Assembly: GCA_018402445.1 (NCBI GenBank) | Contig: JAGYIT010000014.1 | Span: 62,001 to 126,000, forward strand | From: Akkermansiaceae bacterium | GTDB taxonomy: Bacteria > Verrucomicrobiota > Verrucomicrobiia > Verrucomicrobiales > Akkermansiaceae | Length of the DNA: 64,000 bases | Reading direction: 5' to 3' | Shown here: positions 15,534 through 24,818 of the stretch, piece by piece | How the letters are laid out: every line of letters begins with the position of its first letter | Position numbering within the stretch: the stretch's first letter is position 1 | Translations under genes and position numbers: made by a program | The notes under the pieces: generated by a model | The model's input: the letters and a program-made list of their open reading frames with translations, nothing else | What the model was told of the DNA's origin: nothing | The model's database searches: none

Positions 15534-16736
15534 TCAAGAAGAACGATCCGCCCGTTTCATCTTCGCCGCCTTCTTCGACGGGGCATGGGAAGTTGGTGGA
15601 GATTCTCCCGCCAATTCGCGCTCGATCTGCTCGATGCTCGGCAGGCTGGTTTGGAATTCGGGCGGCAGGGATTCCAGCAATTGGTATTCCGCCACGCCTA
15701 GGGGCTGTGATTTGTCGCGCAGGGCGTATTCCGCCACCACCTTGTTTTTGCTTTTGCACAGCAGCAGGCCGATGCTCGGCGCGTCATCCGGGTGCTTCAC
15801 TTGGGCATCCACGGCGGTGAGGTAGAAGCCCAGTTGCCCGAGGTGCTCCGGCTTGAATTTCCCAGCCTTCAGCTCGATCACCACGTAGCAACGCAGCTTC
15901 AGGTGGTAAAAGAGCAGGTCGATGAAAAATTCCTCGCCGCCCACATCCAGGAGCACCTGCCGCCCGACGAAGGCGAATCCCGCGCCCAGCTCCAGTAGGA
16001 AATCCGTGACGTGTTTCACCAGCGCGCCTTCGATCTCCCGCTCCTGCGCCTCTTCGCCGAGTCCGAGGAAATCGAAACGATACGGGTCTTTCAGCGACTC
16101 CCGCGCCAGATCGGACTGCGGCTTGGGCAGCGTGAGGGCGAAATTCGTCACCGCCCCGCCGCTGCGTTCGATCAGGCGGGACTCGATCTGCATCACGAGA
16201 ATGTTGCGCGACCAGTTGTGCTCGATGGCTTTCCGCAGATACCACTCGCGCTCTTCCCTGGTTTTGAGTTTATCCAGCAAGGCGATGTGGTGATACCATG
16301 GCAATTTGTGCAAGGCCGCTTGCACAAATGATCCACCATCTGGTGGACGATTTCCGCCCTCCAATTGGCCAAGCACCCCTTGGACAATTTCCCCACCTTC
16401 CATTTGTGCAGCAGGTGGTGCAAAATTTCCAGCATCAGGCCAAGCCACGACGAAAGCCCTCATGTATTTCAGGTTACGTGGCGAAAATCCCTTCATCGCG
16501 GGGAAATTCGTTCGCAAATCCTGCGCTAAGCGATCGATGATCTTCGCTCCCCAGCCTTGTTGTTCCTGCTGATCCAGGATCGCTCTGCCGATCTTCCAGT
16601 AAAGGGAAACCAAGTGGAGATTCAGCGCTTGGGCGGCGCGCTGCTGCACCTCGTGAATCTGCGTTTTGATGTCGCCGAGCCAATCCGCATAGCCAGCGGG
16701 TGGCGGGGTCAAACTTACGGGATCGTCGTCATTCAT
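15534..16736 (-). CDS. DUF1016 (YhcG-like) PD-(D/E)XK nuclease-domain protein
   Basis: 400 residues. The N-terminal DUF1016 helical domain (residues ~15-200) has LHLVSLYWKIGRAILDQQ, the LAQDLRTNFPAMKGFSPRNL segment and HNWSRNILVMQIESRL. The C-terminal nuclease domain has FIDLLFYHLKLRCYVVIELK with Asp and the ExK pair, followed by YLTAVDAQVKHPDDAPSIGL. Such proteins often accompany restriction-modification genes. The start overlaps the methylase stop by ATGA, so the two are coupled. A short insert with repeated GG-Q motifs (residues ~110-140) is unusual; it may be strain-specific. Confidence 0.9.
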   Translation of the reverse strand: MNDDDPVSLTPPPAGYADWLGDIKTQIHEVQQRAAQALNLHLVSLYWKIGRAILDQQEQQGWGAKIIDRLAQDLRTNFPAMKGFSPRNLKYMRAFVVAWPDAGNFAPPAAQMEGGEIVQGVLGQLEGGNRPPDGGSFVQAALHKLPWYHHIALLDKLKTREEREWYLRKAIEHNWSRNILVMQIESRLIERSGGAVTNFALTLPKPQSDLARESLKDPYRFDFLGLGEEAQEREIEGALVKHVTDFLLELGAGFAFVGRQVLLDVGGEEFFIDLLFYHLKLRCYVVIELKAGKFKPEHLGQLGFYLTAVDAQVKHPDDAPSIGLLLCKSKNKVVAEYALRDKSQPLGVAEYQLLESLPPEFQTSLPSIEQIERELAGESPPTSHAPSKKAAKMKRADRSS

Positions 16737-19700
16737 GCCTTCCTCCTTCCTGCCGCCTTCTTTACGGGCGCATTGGCGGTCATCTTGGTGTAGAGTTCGA
16801 AGAGCTTTTCGAGGCGCTCGGTGTCGTTCTTGAAGCGGCGGCCGAGGTAGATGCGCTCCAGGGTCTCGTCGTTGCGGTCGTGCGCGGCGCGGAGGTCGGC
16901 GGGCATCCCGGGAGCGCCGACGTCCTCGTCGGCATTCTTATACAAATCGGCGATGGTCGCCGGGAAATGCGCCTCCCGCGCCAACAGGATCTCCTCCGCG
17001 CAGCGCGTCAGGTCGGCCTTGTTCCGCTCGGTCAGCGGAGGGACGGGGAAGGTGTTCCAGCCGAGGGTGTTGGAGTAGGAGAAATCGGTGCGCATCCGCA
17101 CGCAGACGGTGCCGATCCAGACCCAGTGGAGGCGCGAGGCGATGAGCGCCATGTTCCAGAGCGGGGCGTCGTAGAGAGCGAAAGCGAGGTTGGTAACGGT
17201 CGATTTTGAATCTAGTAAACCAACAGGAAGGTATTCGCGACTTTCGGATGAAACACAGGGCAGTGCAATCGTATGTGATAAGCCGATATTCATCTCGCGC
17301 ATTTGATGAGCACGTTTAGCCATGTCATTAGCGCTTTGGTCACGGCTTTTGAGACGCATTGCACGAACGCCCTCGATACGTGCTTGAATGGTAAAGATGT
17401 TTTTCGCTTCATCGAGACTAGCATCTTCAATCCACAAAACGTAACGACTCAATCCGCGTATGAACTCAGCAGATCCGTAAATGCGGCGGATGAACCGTTG
17501 CCGTTGAATAGTTTTCAGATTGAGTGCTTCGACTTCATCATTAGTTAACAACAGATGACCACCATCAACAGGTTTGTTGCCGAAACTCATTTCCGCTAGA
17601 TCAGCATGCGGTTTGCTCTGTTTCTCCACGATTACATTCTCTCCCGTAACAAGATACGCATTGATTTGTTCTGCTTCTTTGACCACGGCATTTCCATCAT
17701 CGGAAGTGGTGAACAGTCGCTTTTTCGCAGAAGTTTGATTCATGATGCCAACGATGGCAACCGTCACACCCGCATTGTGGCTCGCTAAATTCGCCCACTT
17801 GAAACTGGTATGGGCAAAATGGATGACGTGACCACTGTCAAAAATCAGCGGCCACAGAATGGGAACTTGCTGTCCTTGGCAGATGGAATTGGTGGAAACA
17901 AACGCAGCGGCACACTGCGTATGAGTGCCATAGTCTGCCGCTTTCATGAACCAACCCGCCACATAGTCGAGCGACTTCCAGCTTTTGGTTCGGGCCTCGA
18001 AGATGGCTTTAAGGTCGGACTTTTGCTCGTTCGATTGCCACGTCGATCCCAGATACGGCGGATTCCCACAAATATAAGTCTCCCCGCCCTCATTCACAAA
18101 ATCGATCTCGCTGGGAACGCCAACGTCCCCGTTGGCTTGAGCATGAGATGACAAAGGGATGTCGTTGGCGGCTTCTCCTTTGACTTTCCATGCGCATGCC
18201 GACGGGGACGTCGGCGTTCCCAGGGCCGACGGGGACGTCGGCGTTCCCAGGGCCGACGGGGACGTCGGCGTTCCCGGGAAGGCTTCCAGGGCGAACAAAT
18301 CATCCCCGCGCAGTTTCACGCCTTTGCTGGTCGGCGGGCAGATGCTGAGCCAGTCGAGGCGGAGGGCGTTGCCGCAGGTGATCCAGTTGGCGGCTTCGAG
18401 CGGGAGGAACTCGGCGAGGGCGAGCTGCTGGCCGCGGTAGAGCACATCGCACTGGTATTCGGCGATGATGAGGGCGAGGCGGGCGATCTCGCAGGAGAAG
18501 TGGCGCAGCTCGATGCCGCGGAAGTTGGTGAGCGGGATGGCGGATTGGATTTCCGCCTCGCCGCGGCGGCGGTTGATCTCCGCCTCAATGGCGCGCAGTT
18601 CCTTGTAGGCGATGACGAGGAAATTCCCCGAGCCGCAGGCGGGATCGAAGACGCGGATGCGGGCGATGCGCTGGCGGAGGTTGAGGAGCTTGCGCGGATT
18701 GTTTCCCGCCTCCTCCAGCTTCGCCCGCAGGTCGTCGAGGAAGAGCGGGTTGAGCACTTTAAGGATGTTCGGCACGCTGGTGTAGTGCATGCCGAGCGCG
18801 CCGCGCTCCTCGTCGTCCGCCACCGCCTGGATCATCGAGCCGAAGATGTCGGGATTGATCTTCGTCCAGTCCAGGTTCCCGACGTGGAGCAGATAGGAGC
18901 GGGCGATTTTCGAGAATTTCGGCACGCTGGGAACGCCAACGTCCCCGTTGGCCCTGGGAACGCCAACGTCCCCGTTGGCCCCGGGAACGCCAACGTCCTC
19001 GTTGGCTCTGGGAACGCCAACGTCCTCGTTGGCCCTGGGAACGCCAACGTCCTCGTTGGCCCTGGGAACGCCAACGTCCTCGTTGGCATGCGAATGAGAT
19101 GCCAAAGGTTCGTCGTTTCCGGCTTCTCCTTTGTCATTCCATTCGCATGCCGACGGGGACGTCGGCGCTCCCAGGGAGAACAGGCCGCCGTTCACGTAGG
19201 GGAACAGGTTCGCCCATGGTTTGATCTTCGCCTTTTCCCGGTCGGCGAGGCGGGTGTTCATCGCCCGGAACAGCTCGGAGATGACCTCGTGGGTGTTCGA
19301 GGAATCGCGGGCGCTCATCTGCTCCACGGTGGCGGTGAAGAGGCTCTCGCTGTGGAAGATGTTCGTGTCCTCGGCGAAGAAGCAGAAGATCACGCGGGCC
19401 ATGAAATGGTTCAGCTCCTCGCGCTTGGCCGCCGTGCCCCATTCCGGGTTGTCTTTCAGCAGCTCCACGTAGAGCCGGTTCAGGCGGCCGGTGGCCTTGA
19501 TGTCGAAGGCGTTTTCCCGGATCTGGCGGACGGTGGAGATGCCGGCCAGCGGCAGGAAGAACCCGAAGTGGTCGGCGAACTTCGGGTAATCGCAGGCCAG
19601 CGTTTCCCCGTCCCCTTCCAGAGCCTCGGCCTGGAGCTCGATGCCATCGGTCGCGAGAACGAACTTCGCCTTTTGCGCGGCGGTCTTGGGGCTTTCCCGC

Positions 19701-19930
19701 AGCGCCTTGAGCGTGGCGGCGACCCCGCCGGGAGCGCAGACCTTGATGTGGATGTTGCTGCGCTGGAGCACCCCGCCGAGGTCGGACTGGTTGGAATTTC
19801 CGCTCCGCAGCCGCTGGATCGTGGTCGGCTTGTTGCCGAACGCCTCCAGGAACGCGTAGGGAAAGCCCTCCGCGTCGAACGGTTGCTCGGCGAGGCGGGA
19901 AACGGCTTCTTCGATTTCAACGGCGTTCAT
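16733..19930 (-). CDS. MmeI/YeeA-like adenine-specific DNA methyltransferase
   Basis: 1065 residues. An N-terminal MmeI-like region (to ~260; FVLATDGIELQAEALE) precedes helical spacer segments. The methyltransferase core has motif I VFDPACGSGNFLVIAYKELR and motif IV CGNPPYLGS, and a C-terminal target-recognition-like part (SESREYLPVGLLDS, YSNTLGWNTFPVPPL) follows. I see no clear PD-(D/E)XK nuclease site at the N-terminus, so it probably modifies DNA while partner proteins do the damage. It is the first gene of the island. Inserted palindromic elements add about 80 residues near 265-345 (ANEDVGVPR repeats) and 50 near 550-605. Class and motifs are certain; the sequence recognised is not. Confidence 0.9.
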   Translation of the reverse strand: MNAVEIEEAVSRLAEQPFDAEGFPYAFLEAFGNKPTTIQRLRSGNSNQSDLGGVLQRSNIHIKVCAPGGVAATLKALRESPKTAAQKAKFVLATDGIELQAEALEGDGETLACDYPKFADHFGFFLPLAGISTVRQIRENAFDIKATGRLNRLYVELLKDNPEWGTAAKREELNHFMARVIFCFFAEDTNIFHSESLFTATVEQMSARDSSNTHEVISELFRAMNTRLADREKAKIKPWANLFPYVNGGLFSLGAPTSPSACEWNDKGEAGNDEPLASHSHANEDVGVPRANEDVGVPRANEDVGVPRANEDVGVPGANGDVGVPRANGDVGVPSVPKFSKIARSYLLHVGNLDWTKINPDIFGSMIQAVADDEERGALGMHYTSVPNILKVLNPLFLDDLRAKLEEAGNNPRKLLNLRQRIARIRVFDPACGSGNFLVIAYKELRAIEAEINRRRGEAEIQSAIPLTNFRGIELRHFSCEIARLALIIAEYQCDVLYRGQQLALAEFLPLEAANWITCGNALRLDWLSICPPTSKGVKLRGDDLFALEAFPGTPTSPSALGTPTSPSALGTPTSPSACAWKVKGEAANDIPLSSHAQANGDVGVPSEIDFVNEGGETYICGNPPYLGSTWQSNEQKSDLKAIFEARTKSWKSLDYVAGWFMKAADYGTHTQCAAAFVSTNSICQGQQVPILWPLIFDSGHVIHFAHTSFKWANLASHNAGVTVAIVGIMNQTSAKKRLFTTSDDGNAVVKEAEQINAYLVTGENVIVEKQSKPHADLAEMSFGNKPVDGGHLLLTNDEVEALNLKTIQRQRFIRRIYGSAEFIRGLSRYVLWIEDASLDEAKNIFTIQARIEGVRAMRLKSRDQSANDMAKRAHQMREMNIGLSHTIALPCVSSESREYLPVGLLDSKSTVTNLAFALYDAPLWNMALIASRLHWVWIGTVCVRMRTDFSYSNTLGWNTFPVPPLTERNKADLTRCAEEILLAREAHFPATIADLYKNADEDVGAPGMPADLRAAHDRNDETLERIYLGRRFKNDTERLEKLFELYTKMTANAPVKKAAGRRKA
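16910..16933. repeat. Solo arm of the coding palindromic element
   Basis: 24 bases (GGGAGCGCCGACGTCCTCG...) that match one arm of the larger palindromic element, with no second arm nearby. It encodes ADEDVGAPG near the methylase C-terminus. It may be a remnant after excision or the smallest mobile unit. Confidence 0.7.
18113..18275. repeat. Coding palindromic element, copy B with amplified right arm
   Basis: A 109-base element (18113-18221) with inverted ends, whose right arm GCCGACGGGGACGTCGGCG is then repeated with a 27-base period (starts 18198, 18225, 18252). On the coding strand it gives three LGTPTSPSA repeats followed by the linker CAWKVKGEAANDIPLSSHAQ. The methylase frame is preserved. 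Confidence 0.9.
18929..19172. repeat. Coding palindromic element, copy C with amplified left arm
   Basis: Six left arms (GGGAACGCCAACGTCC-TCGTTGGC type) with an exact 27-base period (starts 18929, 18956, 18983, 19010, 19037, 19064). The last opens a full 109-base element (19064-19172) whose ~45-base arms pair with each other around a ~19-base loop. On the coding strand this is a tandem ANEDVGVPR nonapeptide. The open frame is kept. Confidence 0.92.
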
Positions 19931-20040
19931 GGATGAGGGAGCGACGGGCAGAGGGGACCGCAGTCGATTCCTGTTCTAACGGGCGCGTAAGGAACGGAAA
20001 GGGCAAAGTGCCAGAAAGCGGATCTGACATTTGAAGCATT

Positions 20041-20457
20041 AAGCTCTAAGGGCGGGGAGCACACGCGCCATCGCGTGTTCCGAAGCGCGCCCCCGCGGTT
20101 CGGCGGCCCTTTGCACGGTGCGCTCGCATGTCATCCCAACGCACAGGATGATTCCGGCCCGTTTCCGGCGTGGGCGGGGAGCACACGCGCCATCGCGTGT
20201 TCCGAAGCGCGCCCCCGCGGTTCGGCGGCTCTATGCACGGTGCGCTCGCATGTCATCCCAACGCACAGGATGTTTCCGGCCCGTTTCCGGCGTGGGCGGG
20301 GAGCACACGCGCCATCGCGTGTTCCGAAGCGCGCCCCCGCGGTTCGGCGGCCCTTTGCACGGTGCGCCCGCATGTCATCCCAACGCACAGGATGATTCCG
20401 GCTCGTTTCCGGCGTGGGCGGGGAGCACACGCGATGGCGCGTGTGCTCCCCCACTGC
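20041..20457. repeat. 122-bp tandem repeat array, right copy (three units plus end)
   Basis: The 527-base gap between the methylase start and clpB is almost filled by this array. Units start at 20050, 20172 and 20294 (exact 122-base period), with a final hairpin at about 20416-20450 whose arms (GGGAGCACACGCG and its complement) pair perfectly around ATGG. The hairpin lies just after the clpB stop and could act as its transcription end, although it lacks a T-run. Bases 19931-20040 hold nothing recognisable and must include the island promoter. Confidence 0.9.
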
Positions 20458-23032
20458 TCATTTCCCGAAAACCACCGCGCCGCCCTCCATCTCCGCCTTG
20501 ATCACATCGCCATCGACGAATTTCCCTTCAAGCACATCCAGAGAAAGCGGATCTAACAGGTGATGCTGGATCGCCCGCTTCAAGGGGCGTGCGCCATACA
20601 CCGGATCGTATCCCTGGTTGCCGACAAATTCCTTCACCTCTTCGGAAAGCGCGAGGCCGAGCCCCTGCGCAGCGAGGCGTTTCCGCACCCGTTCCAGCTG
20701 GAGATCGACGATGCTCGTCAGGTCGCCGCGGTTGAGGCGGTCGAAGATCACGATCTCATCGATGCGGTTGATGAACTCGGGGCGGAAATGGCCGCGCAGC
20801 GCCTCGGTGACGAGAGCCTCGCGCTGCTCCGCGTTGTCCTCGTTGAGGATGAACTGCGAGCCGATGTTCGAGGTCATGATCAGCACGGTATTGCGAAAAT
20901 CCACCGTCCGCCCCTGCCCGTCGGTGATGCGCCCGTCATCGAGCACCTGGAGCAGCACGTTGAAGACATCCGGGATGCGCTTTCTCGATCTCATCGAACA
21001 GCACGACCGAATACTGCTTACGGCGCACGTGCTCGGAAAGCTGCCCGCCCTGGTCGTAGCCGACGTATCCCGGAGGCGCACCGATCAGCCGCGAGACACT
21101 GTGTTTCTCCATATATTCCGACATGTCGATGCGGATCATCGCGCCTTCGTCGTCGAAAAGAAATTCCGCGAGCGCCTTGGAAAGCTCGGTTTTTCCCACA
21201 CCTGTCGGCCCCAGAAAAAGGAAGGAACCGATGGGCCGGTTCTCGTCCTGCAAGCCCGCCCGCGCCCGCCGCACCGCATTCGCCACGGCCTTGATCGCTT
21301 TTTTCTGGCCGATCACCCGGTCGCCGAGACGCGCCTCCATGGACACGAGTTTCTGTTTCTCGCCTTCCTGTAAACGGTTCACCGGGATGCCCGTCCATGA
21401 GGAAACGACGCGCGAGATATCCTCCTCGGTGACCTCCTCCTTGAGCATCGCGCCGTTTTTCTGAAGCTCCAGCAGACCCGCCTGCGCCGCCTCCAGCGCC
21501 TTCGAGGCCTCCGGGATTTCGCCGTAGGCGATCTGCGAGGCGCGCGTCAGATCGCCGATGCGCTGCGCCTTCTCCACATCGGTCTTGAGCGAGTCGATCT
21601 TCTCCTGCGCGATTCGCACCTGGTCGATGATCGCCTTCTCATTGCGCCACTGCGCCATCAGGCCGGAGCTTTGCTCTTTGAGGTTCGCCTGTTCCTCCTT
21701 CACCTTTTCCAACCGCGCTTCAGAGGCCTTGTCCTTCTCTTTCTCCAGCGCCTTTTTCTCCATCTCAAGCTGCATGATCTGCCGCTCCAGCACATCGATT
21801 TCGGTGGGCATCGAGTCGAGCTCGATTTTCAAACGCGAGGACGCCTCATCGATCAGATCCACCGCCTTGTCCGGCAGGAAACGGTCGGAGATGTAGCGGT
21901 CGGAAAGCACGGCCGCTGCGACGATGGCTCCGTCCTGGATGCGGACGCCGTGATGGACTTCGTAGCGTTCCTTGAGGCCGCGCAGGATCGCGATCGTATC
22001 CTCTACGGAAGGCTCGCCCACCATCACCGGCTGGAACCGGCGCTCCAGCGCCGCATCCTTCTCGATGTATTTCCGGTATTCCTCCAGCGTGGTCGCGCCG
22101 ATGGCATGAAGCTCCCCGCGCGCGAGCTGCGGCTTGAGCATGTTCGAGGCGTCCGCCGCACCCTCCGCCGCACCGGCTCCGACGATGGTATGAAGCTCGT
22201 CGATGAAGAGGATGATCTTGCCCTCCGCCTCCGTGACCTCTTTCAAAAACGCTTTAAGCCTTTCCTCGAACTCGCCGCGGAATTTCGCGCCGGCCAGCAT
22301 CGAGCCGATGTCCATGGAAACAACCTTCTTGTCCTTCATGGAGTCCGGCACGTCGCCGGAAACGATGCGCCGCGCCAGCCCTTCCACGATGGCGGTCTTG
22401 CCGACGCCCGGCTCGCCGATGAGCACCGGGTTGTTCTTCGTCCGCCGGGAAAGCACCTGGAGCACGCGCCGGATCTCGTGGTCGCGCCCGATCACCGGAT
22501 CGATCTTTCCCGCCCGCGCCCGGGCTGTTAGATCGGTGCCGTATTTCTCCAAGGTCTGGTATTTTCCCTCGGGATCGGCATCGGTCACTTTCTGCGGACC
22601 GCGCACCTCGTTCACCGCCGCCTCCGCCTTTTTCTGATCCAGTCCCGCCTCTTTCAGCAGCTTGCCCGCCGGGGAATCGCCCTTGAGCGCGCCCAGAAGG
22701 AAATGCTCCACCGAGAGGAAATCATCGCCCATTTTCTCGCGCACTTTGTCCGCCTCATCGAGCGTCGCCCGCAGGCCCGCGCTGATCTGCGGTTGCGTGC
22801 TCGCGCCGTGGACGCTGACTTCCTTTGCCAACGCCGCCGCCACCGCGACCTTGAGCTGCGCCACATCGATCCCCGCCTTCTGCAAAATCGGCGTGGCGAT
22901 GCCGCCCTCCTGCTGCAACAAGGCGAGCAGCACATGGGCGCTTTTCAATTCCGGATGCGAGGATTTCGAGGCCAAGCCCTGTGCGGCCTGCAAAGCCTCC
23001 TGGAGTTTCTGCGTGAGTTTATCGAGTGCCAT
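20458..23032 (-). CDS. clpB: ClpB ATP-dependent disaggregase, frameshifted
   Basis: Start taken at [15 protein letters not shown] (ATG 23032); earlier in-frame codons encode a non-conserved extension. About 857 residues in all: Clp N-domain, AAA-1 with [18 protein letters not shown] and the [11 protein letters not shown]alker B, the coiled-coil M-domain (residues ~400-525, [20 protein letters not shown]), and AAA-2 with [17 protein letters not shown] and [12 protein letters not shown] one-base insertion in a C-run at about 20977 breaks the frame just after EKAHP; the rest continues as [20 protein letters not shown] to VVFGK. The chaperone solubilises aggregates with DnaK. The break is almost certainly a sequence error. 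Confidence 0.93.
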
Positions 23033-23193
23033 GGGTTCGGAAAGTTGGGGTTCAGGCGATGCAGCCCTAACAGCAGCCACCGAAAGCATCCTATCCGGAA
23101 ATCTGCTCTTCGCAAGCTAACGGGAAGGGCGGATCCTCTCGAATACGGCGCGAAATTTGCGGCACGCCCCCCCGTGCGGAAAACAAATGGATA

Positions 23194-23979
23194 TCATCCA
23201 GATCCTTGAGGTGTTCGATTGCCACCCTCGCGGGCATACCCAACGATCCGCACCTCATCCGCCTGCACAAGGCTTTCGGTGACCCCGTCGATCTCCACCA
23301 GCAACTCTCCCGCCGTGCCGATTCCCTTCACCACACCCTCGCGGTGCTTGTCGTTGGAGAGGAAGGAGACGCGGTGACCCGTCAACGCACAGCGCTCGCG
23401 GATCGATTTCAATATCCCCTCAAAACCCACCCCGATCTCCCCGGCACGGCGGGAAAGGCGGTTCACAACTCCGCGCAGCACCTCCGCACGATCCGTCCCC
23501 TCCCCGAGTTCCTCACGCAGCGATGTCGCCGCGAGTTCCTCGGGAAAGCCCGTGGAGTTCACATTGACCCCGATCCCGATGATCACGAAATCCACCCCCG
23601 CCTCCACGAGGATGCCCGCGATCTTTTTCCCGGAAACGCGCACATCGTTCGGCCACTTGATCTCCGCCACCCGCACGTAAGCCTCCAACGCCTCGGCGAC
23701 CGCCAGCCCCGCCGCCAGCGAAAGCCGGTGCCACAGCGCCTTCGATTCGGTGGGACGCAGCAGGACGGAAAACGCCAAGTTCTCCCCCTTCGGAGAGAGC
23801 CAGGCCGCCCCGCGCCTCCCCCGCCCCGCCGTCTGCTCGTCTGCGATCAGGATCAAACCCTCCGCCGTACCCTTTTCCGCGAGCGCACGGAGTTCATCGT
23901 TCGTCGAGGAAACGGTCTCTCGCCAGAGGATGCGGAAGGGATCGGGCAAAGATGCCGCCATTTGATCGAGCTCACTCAT
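23194..23979 (-). CDS. birA: Biotin--protein ligase, without regulatory domain
   Basis: 261 residues, catalytic part only. It contains VSSTNDELRAL, the biotin loop TAGRGRRGAAWLSPKGENLA, IKWPNDVRVSGKKIAGILVE and GIGVNVNS, and a C-terminal SH3-like domain (GVVKGIGTAGELLVEIDGV). It activates biotin to biotinyl-AMP and attaches it to acetyl-CoA carboxylase. The absence of an N-terminal helix-turn-helix means it cannot be a repressor of the E. coli type. It overlaps nadC by ATGA. Confidence 0.95.
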   Translation of the reverse strand: MSELDQMAASLPDPFRILWRETVSSTNDELRALAEKGTAEGLILIADEQTAGRGRRGAAWLSPKGENLAFSVLLRPTESKALWHRLSLAAGLAVAEALEAYVRVAEIKWPNDVRVSGKKIAGILVEAGVDFVIIGIGVNVNSTGFPEELAATSLREELGEGTDRAEVLRGVVNRLSRRAGEIGVGFEGILKSIRERCALTGHRVSFLSNDKHREGVVKGIGTAGELLVEIDGVTESLVQADEVRIVGYAREGGNRTPQGSG

Positions 23980-24818
23980 CCTGACACCACGAAATCCAAA
24001 CCGATATCCAGCGCCGGAGCCGAGTGGGTCAGTGCGCCGACCGAGATGAAATCAACCCCGGTTTCCGCAATGTCCGCGACCGTTTCAAGGTTCACCCCGC
24101 CGCTCGCTTCGAACCTCACGCGATGCCGATCATCGCGCATCCTCACCGCCTCGCGGAGTTCCGTCAGTTCCATATTATCCAGCAGGATGTAATCCACCCC
24201 TTCGAGTTTCAGGAACGCCTTGACCTGTTCCAGCTTGTCCGCCTCAAGCTCCACCTCCACCTCCGGCTTCCCCTCGTTCAGTTTGTGAATCGCCTCCTGC
24301 AAGGCTGCGATCCCGCCCTCGGCGACGAGGTGATTGTCCTTCACCATCGCGCGGTCGTAGAGACCCATGCGATGGTTGACGCCGCCGCCGTCTAACACCG
24401 CCTTTTTCTCAAGGGCGCGGTAACCGGGCGTCGTCTTGCGGGTATCGAGAATCTTCGCGTTCGTATGCTTCACAAGAGAAACGTATCGCGAGGTCAGAGT
24501 AGCGACGCCAGAGAGCCTTTGCAGGAAATTGAGCGCCGTCCGCTCCGCTGTGAGGATGGATCGCGCCTTGCCCTCCACCTTCATCAGCATCGCGCCGGGC
24601 GCGACCTTGCTGCCATCCTCCACCAACACTTGGACGTCCAATGTCGGATCCACTTCCAGAAACACCGCCTCCGCCAGCTCCATTCCCGAGATCACCCCCT
24701 CTTTACGCACCGTCACGAAAGCCCGCGCCATCCGCTCTTCCGGCACGAAATACAGCGAGGTTACATCGCCTAACCCGATATCTTCCTCCAACGCCATCCT
24801 AATCAACTCGCGCGACAT
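23976..24818 (-). CDS. nadC: Nicotinate-nucleotide pyrophosphorylase (carboxylating)
   Basis: 280 residues from ATG 24818 (MSRELIRMALEEDIGLGDVT); a longer in-frame extension upstream is low-complexity and not conserved. Shows the quinolinate phosphoribosyltransferase signature: RTALNFLQRLSGVATLT, KILDTRKTTPGYRALEKKAV, the HRMGLYDRAMVKDNHL loop, and FEASGGVNLETV plus FISVGALTHSAPALDIGLDF. It converts quinolinate and PRPP to nicotinate mononucleotide in NAD synthesis. First gene of a nadC-birA operon. Confidence 0.96.
   Translation of the reverse strand: MSRELIRMALEEDIGLGDVTSLYFVPEERMARAFVTVRKEGVISGMELAEAVFLEVDPTLDVQVLVEDGSKVAPGAMLMKVEGKARSILTAERTALNFLQRLSGVATLTSRYVSLVKHTNAKILDTRKTTPGYRALEKKAVLDGGGVNHRMGLYDRAMVKDNHLVAEGGIAALQEAIHKLNEGKPEVEVELEADKLEQVKAFLKLEGVDYILLDNMELTELREAVRMRDDRHRVRFEASGGVNLETVADIAETGVDFISVGALTHSAPALDIGLDFVVSG

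Noticed and set aside
10451..19930. BREX or DISARM system
   Set aside because: No PglZ, BrxC/BrxL, DrmB or phospholipase-D genes; the set fits a yeeABC-like system better.
20416..20450. Rho-independent terminator for clpB
   Set aside because: The hairpin is strong but has no T-run on either strand; kept only as part of the repeat array.
9851..20457. Repeat arrays as CRISPR
   Set aside because: Units are 122 bases with no variable spacers, only two or three copies and no cas genes nearby.
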